Program-made: the position numbers and the translations under genes
Source of the DNA: Cepaea nemoralis
Taxonomy: Eukaryota; Mollusca; Gastropoda; Stylommatophora; Helicidae
Reading direction: 5' to 3'
Assembly (NCBI GenBank): GCA_014155875.1
Contig: JACEFZ010022354.1
Span: 156,001-220,000 of the forward strand
Length of the DNA: 64,000 bases
Shown here: positions 59,894 through 64,000 of the stretch, piece after piece
Layout of the letters: every line of letters begins with the position of its first letter
Position numbering within the stretch: the first letter of the stretch is position 1
Notes under the pieces: model-generated
Database searches by the model: none
What the model was told of the DNA's origin: nothing
The model's input: only the letters and a program-made list of their open reading frames with translations

Positions 59894-59938
59894 TGGTGAC
59901 CGTACCCTGTGTACTCTACAGGGTGTATTGTAGTGTTG

Positions 59939-59939
<1 letters not shown>

Positions 59940-59995
<56 letters not shown>

Positions 59996-59999
59996 TGCG
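59940..59999. repeat. (GT)n microsatellite
   Basis: About 55 bases of gt with cg at both sides. Confidence 0.95.
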
Positions 60000-60470
60000 T
60001 GTCCCAGACCCTCAATTAAATTCTTTATTTGTCTGTACATTGATTACGTTTGCGCACCATCCAGCAGATGTGAATACATACACCATGTCACTATTCTGAA
60101 TGTTCATATCTTTATTTATCCGCCTATACTGTAATTTCTCGTTCACGTGTTTGTGTGCACTTCTTGCTTTGCCCATTCTCTATTTAATTTTCGTATCAGG
60201 CCTGGCGTCTTCTGTTATTACACATCAAAGACATGAGAAACTTGATTCTTGGTTTAGCATACTTCTTTTGACTTTGATTACATTATTGGAACTGCAGTGA
60301 AGCTGTGGAAGTGTAAACAATCATTTAATTGTATTCTGTAAAATTGTATTACTTCGTGAGTGTGTGTGGTTTAAAAAAAAAAAATTATTATATGTTCTTA
60401 AAAGTCATGTCTTAGTCGGATGTGACTGAGCTACCGTATGACATTAGACGGCTCTACGTGCTTTCTGTTA
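60000..60470. other. Mostly unassigned; short piece of repeat J at 60278-60340
   Basis: ggaactgcagtgaagctgtg, gaagtgtaaa matches repeat J (34.62 kb). The rest shows nothing. Confidence 0.5.
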
Positions 60471-60895
60471 GCGTGGAATGTTGGGCGACGCTCACCAAAC
60501 CCGACACCCCACATTGTGCCAACGGCTTCTTCTGGGAGGGTGCAAACCTTATCTTAGTGTGAGGGAATGCAACCCAAAGACTAAATGTCATGGCAGGGCA
60601 AACCAGGCTTTAAGTCTTGGTCGGCAACTGGTCTAGGATGGAAGGTCTGACAAGCAGACAGTTAGAGCATTGCTTCTGCAGCTTGTCTTGTTCCAGACGT
60701 ATTGGTGTTACCTTTCCTCTGGAGTAAACTAGGCAGGCCGAGAGAGGAATCATGCTGTATGGGCAACACGTGGTCTCTAAACTCAGTCCAGGCTTTGTGT
60801 TATGATGAAGTCTAACTCCATTTTACAAACTATCGTCTATGAAGAAAGCAATGTGTATGTTACCTTTATAACCTCTCCTTTGCATTGTTCATTAA
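60470..60895 (-). repeat. Dispersed repeat K, copy 3 (longest)
   Basis: Reverse complement matches 24.15-24.67 kb (cctggactgagtttagagac, tctcggcctgcctagttta, cttccatcctagaccag) and continues into the part seen at 56.95-57.05 kb. No coding motif recognised. Confidence 0.8.
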
Positions 60896-61135
60896 TTCAA
60901 TCCAACTGACCGGTTTGCTGATGCCGAGGGAGGGGGTTCAACCCCTACACAGGTTATTTGGAATAAAATGTTGTCTTCTCGTCCTTGACTTGAGATGTAA
61001 ATTACTAGTACCTCAGAAGTCGGAGTGGGTTCGCTTGATGGCGAGGGTCACTGGTAATAGGGGAAGCTAATCCACCGCAACAATCAGTCCAGTGTAGGAC
61101 TACGCTGGAGGTCAAAGCAAGCGAACCAAAGAAAA
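60893..61135 (+). mobile_element. SINE E, forward orientation
   Basis: ggttcaacccctac at the head side, then gtccttgacttgagatgtaa, cagaagtcggagtgggttcg, ggtaataggggaagctaat and caaagcaagcgaacc with an A-rich end. The head is worn. Confidence 0.7.
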
Positions 61136-61580
61136 ACAAAAACAACAATAAAATTCCACACCATTCAGAATTCAATGAATCCCCGGACCCCCCGATTCCC
61201 ATGTTAAGAACCTCTGATACAAACGAATTACAAGCCGACCTCTTACACCCACCTACTCATAAAACACACGAATTAAACGCGAACTATTTACACAGGAATC
61301 ATTCCACTGACAAGAAAGGGGGGACAGAGTTCAAGCAAGGCACGGATTGAAGACATGATTAAGAAATAAACAGACAACCCAATTCGTTCTTATATTTATT
61401 CAAGGATTCTATTTTTGCGGGCGTTAGTTAATTTAGAGGTGCATTTTACCATCTGCTTGCCGTTACGCCGCTCGCGGTCGTGCTAAAGATGCGCATGCGT
61501 GAGATGACAAGGTGGTGTGGCATCAGGTTTGTGCCAGATCGCCATGTAGGTGTCAATGTGTACTGGCACCTGGACACGTG
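61136..61580. other. Unassigned sequence
   Basis: No feature recognised. Confidence 0.4.
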
Positions 61581-61999
61581 CGATACGAGCAAATGACGGT
61601 AAAGATAAAAGGTATTTCGGCAACTGGTATGGTAAAGGTAAAAGGTAATTCGGCAGCTGGTACGGGAGTAAAAGCAAGAGGCGATGCGGTCGCAGATACT
61701 GAAATTAAAGTAAAGGGTAACTACGTAAGTATCAAGCACAACAGTAAAGGTAAAAGGTATTGCTGTGGCAGGTACTGCAGTCAAGGTAAAAGGTATTACT
61801 GTCGCAGATAATATAGTAAAGGTAAAAGGTAATGCTGTAACAGACACTGCAGTAAATGTAAAAGGAATGCTATAGCACATGCTGCAGTGAAGGTATAAGG
61901 TGTTACTGTAGATACTGCAGTAAAGATAAAAGATAATCTGGCGACCAGCTGTGAAGTAAAAGCAAAACTTAATGTGGTGCATTTTGTGCAATAAGTCCT

Positions 62000-62460
62000 T
62001 GTAATTGAAAGTTAGAACAAGAGTTCTTGCATGTTACACAGAACCAATTGTAACATAGCTGTGAATCCTGGACAATTAGTAAACAGGTGAACAAATCGTT
62101 AGAAGCCTTGGAGATGTGATTTTATAGAAGAATGATGAAAATTAATTGGACAGCCAAAATGAGCAATTTGGACATTTTGAGAGAAGTTGAGTTGCAAAGA
62201 GAACTTATTACAAAGACTAGAAAGAAGCAGTCAAAGTTTTTGGCCACACTATGAGAAAACAAAAACTGGAATATGTTGTGGCAACCGGCAAGATTTATGG
62301 AAGGAGAGATACTGGAAGACAGTGTGAGCAAATTCTTGACAATCTTGTGTCATGGCACGGAAGGGAGTCAAAACACGAAATGATCAATGCCGTCGGAGAT
62401 CACGATATGTGGAGTTGCATGATCGCCCACGCCAACCGGCAAGGCACTTGATAATAATGA
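62000..62460 (+). pseudogene. RTE-like LINE C-terminal region
   Basis: Across small shifts: CESWTISRQVNKSLEALEM, FYRRMMKINWTAKMSNLDIL, REVELQRELITKTRKKQ, then MRKQKLEYVVATGKIYGR, CEQILDNLVSWHGRESKHEM, DMWSCMIAHANRQGT and stop. It follows the RT thumb in RTE-like proteins. 5'-truncated, ending ataataatga. It sits inside the 36-bp array. Confidence 0.85.
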
Positions 62461-62761
62461 ATGCGGAAGCAGGTACTGCAGTAAAGGTAAAGCATGACTC
62501 GGTATCAACCACAGCAGTAAAGATAACGGCAATGCGAGAGCAAGTACTGCATTAAAAATACAAAGTAATCCGGTTGCAGGTACAACAGTAAGAAAAATGA
62601 AATTCGGCAGTAATTTCTGCAGTAAAGGTAGACATTAATCAGGTAGCAGGTATTTAAGTAAAAGCGAAAGGTAATGCGGTAGCTTGTACTACAAGGGTAC
62701 AATGTAATCCAGTAGAAAGTACTGCAGAACAAGTAAAATGTAGTGCACATGAAGGCGCTGT

Positions 62762-63113
62762 CTTCTTCTTCTTCTTCTTCTTCTTCTTCTTCTTCTTCTT
62801 CTTCTTCTTCTTCTTCTTCTTCTTCTTCTTCTTCAGCATTCCGAGCCATTGAGGTTCTTTGCTGCAGATACAATCCGTCTCCATTCGTCTCTCTGGTTGA
62901 CCTTTCTTGCCAGTCGTTGATTCCAAGTGCTTGTAGGTCTGTATATATATTATCTTTCCACCGTCTTCTTGGTCTACCTCGGGGTCTACGGTCATTTATT
63001 TCCTGAGTGTAAGCGAGATTTGTTTCCCTATTATCTTCCATTCTTTCTATATGCCCCAGCCATTGTAGTCTATTAGCCTTCATGGTACCAGTGATTAGCG
63101 GGGACTTAAACAA
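62762..63113 (-). mobile_element. 5'-truncated LINE 3' end with (GAA)n tail
   Basis: Minus strand: MKANRLQWLGHIERMEDNRE, INDRRPRGRPRRRWKDNIY, LQALGINDWQERS, then about 75 bases of gaa. Perfect 11-bp target duplications gaaggcgctgt lie at 62751-62761 and 63114-63124. The poly-Glu end of the open frame is the tail, not protein. Confidence 0.9.
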
Positions 63114-63439
63114 GAAGGCGCTGTGCTAAAGACAAAATGTAATCCGACAGAAGGTACTAGAGTAAAGATACAATTTAATCCGGTAGCAGGTACTACACTA
63201 AATGTATAATGTAATCCGGTAGCAAGTACCCATTAAAGGTATATGTAATGCGGTAGCAAGTACTACACTGAAGGTACATGTAATCCGGTAAAAGGCACTG
63301 CATAACAAGTAAAATGTAACCCAGCAGAAAGTAGTGTACTAAAGACAAGCGGTATTCCGGTAGAAGGGTATTATGGCAAAGTTAATACAATGTTACAGAT
63401 CATATCTTCTCTTGCTACACCTGCACCGATATTTTTATA

Positions 63440-63880
63440 TACACAAGTGTATTACAGAATGAAAGAGGCTGCAGAATTGTACAGTGGGCAAAAGAGCATG
63501 ATTTGATTATTGGAAACACCTGGTATCAACAGCACCCAAGGAGATTATGGACATGGAGGAGTCCTGATCATAAGATCAGAAATCAGATTGATTTCATTCT
63601 CATCAACAAATGAAGATCTTAAACTGATTAGAGTCCTTAGACTGTAGACAGTCAAATTATTTTGGGCATGTTATGAGAAGAAATGACTTACAGAACTTGG
63701 TGACAACTGGCAAGATCGAAGGGAAGAGACCATGGGGAAGACCAAGAAGTAAATACTTGGATGGCTTGGCCACGTGGCATGGTCGAGACAGGAACACAGA
63801 GCTGATCCACGACTCTGGTGATCGAGTGAGATGGCAGAACATGACCGCCCACGCTTATCGGCATGGCACATGATGGATGT
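63440..63880 (+). pseudogene. Internally deleted LINE: endonuclease joined to C-terminus
   Basis: NERGCRIVQWAKEHDLIIGN, TWYQQHPRRLWTWRSPDHK and IRNQIDFILINK (63455-63611) are the APE endonuclease of endonuclease-RT LINEs. Directly after it, in other frames, come the C-terminal blocks (HVMRRNDLQNLVTTGKIEGK, WGRPRSKYLDGLATWHGRD, NTELIHDSGDRVRWQNM, AHAYRHGT) with the stop at 63871. The whole RT is missing. The joint falls at aacaaatgaaga, a word that also begins the C-terminal block at 31.3 kb (aacaaatgaagatag). Confidence 0.8.
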
Positions 63881-64000
63881 ATTACGAGGAGACTTCAACT
63901 GAGAACCTTAAATGTTGTGTGCGTGCGTGAGAGAGCGCGCGCGCGCGTGTATGTGTGTGAATATATTCTGAAAAAGTAAAAACATATGTATTATTTATCG
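63881..64000. other. Unassigned window edge with (GC)n
   Basis: gcgcgcgcgcgcg at about 63935-63948 flanked by gt and ga dinucleotides, then AT-rich sequence to the end. Confidence 0.6.

Larger units (their letters stand above)
61580..63390. repeat. ~36-bp degenerate minisatellite invaded by LINEs
   Basis: Unit actgcagtaaaggtaaaagg, taatgcggtagcaggt with much divergence. It covers 61580-61985, 62463-62760 and 63114-63390; the gaps are LINE insertions. Confidence 0.85.

Overview
The window looks like nuclear DNA of an animal. It is full of non-LTR retrotransposon fragments, tRNA-headed SINEs, cut-and-paste transposon relics, microsatellites and kilobase-scale tandem arrays. I found no convincing host gene, rRNA gene, functional tRNA gene, operon or CRISPR. 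The endonuclease-reverse transcriptase types and the variety of tRNA-SINEs suggest a spiralian invertebrate, perhaps a mollusc. That is an inference from family resemblance, and the species cannot be read from the sequence.

Layout. At 0-3 kb an RTE-like LINE tail is split by a 2.6 kb low-complexity element (X). At 3-10 kb lie SINE families A, B, D, E and H, including a SINE inside a SINE. At 11-17 kb there are LINE C-termini ending in a C2H2 finger, long trinucleotide repeats, a hAT MITE, and a LINE inserted in a SINE. At 17-26 kb there are an 81-bp tandem repeat, a broken DDE transposase, SINE I, SINE B and a mariner-type element. At 26-32 kb sits the best preserved gene, a 3.4 kb LINE with endonuclease, reverse transcriptase and RNase H, broken by one TGA; it is followed by two halves of an RTE-like element in opposite orientations. 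At 33-44 kb there are several kilobases of mini/satellite arrays (44, 32/35, 60 and 28 bp units). At 44.4-46.5 kb lies a second LINE (RT + RNase H) with a perfect 13-bp target duplication. At 49-51 kb there is a 46-bp satellite with a 460-bp higher-order repeat, and at 57-60 kb a 19-bp satellite. At 61.6-63.4 kb a 36-bp array has been invaded by LINEs, and the window ends with a LINE lacking its RT domain.

How the parts relate. Nine nested insertions can be read from the sequence, seven with matching target-site duplications (most of 9-14 bp), so relative ages can be ordered. LINE copies end in different short tandem tails (GAA, GATGAT, GTA-type, CTGT, GAGT, CTAA), several of which have grown into long microsatellites. 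Some minisatellites are expansions of sequence inside LINEs or SINEs. SINE I and the 44.4-46.5 kb LINE appear to share a 3' end, as expected if that LINE mobilises the SINE. Most long open frames here are by-products of tandem units without stop codons and are not reported as genes.
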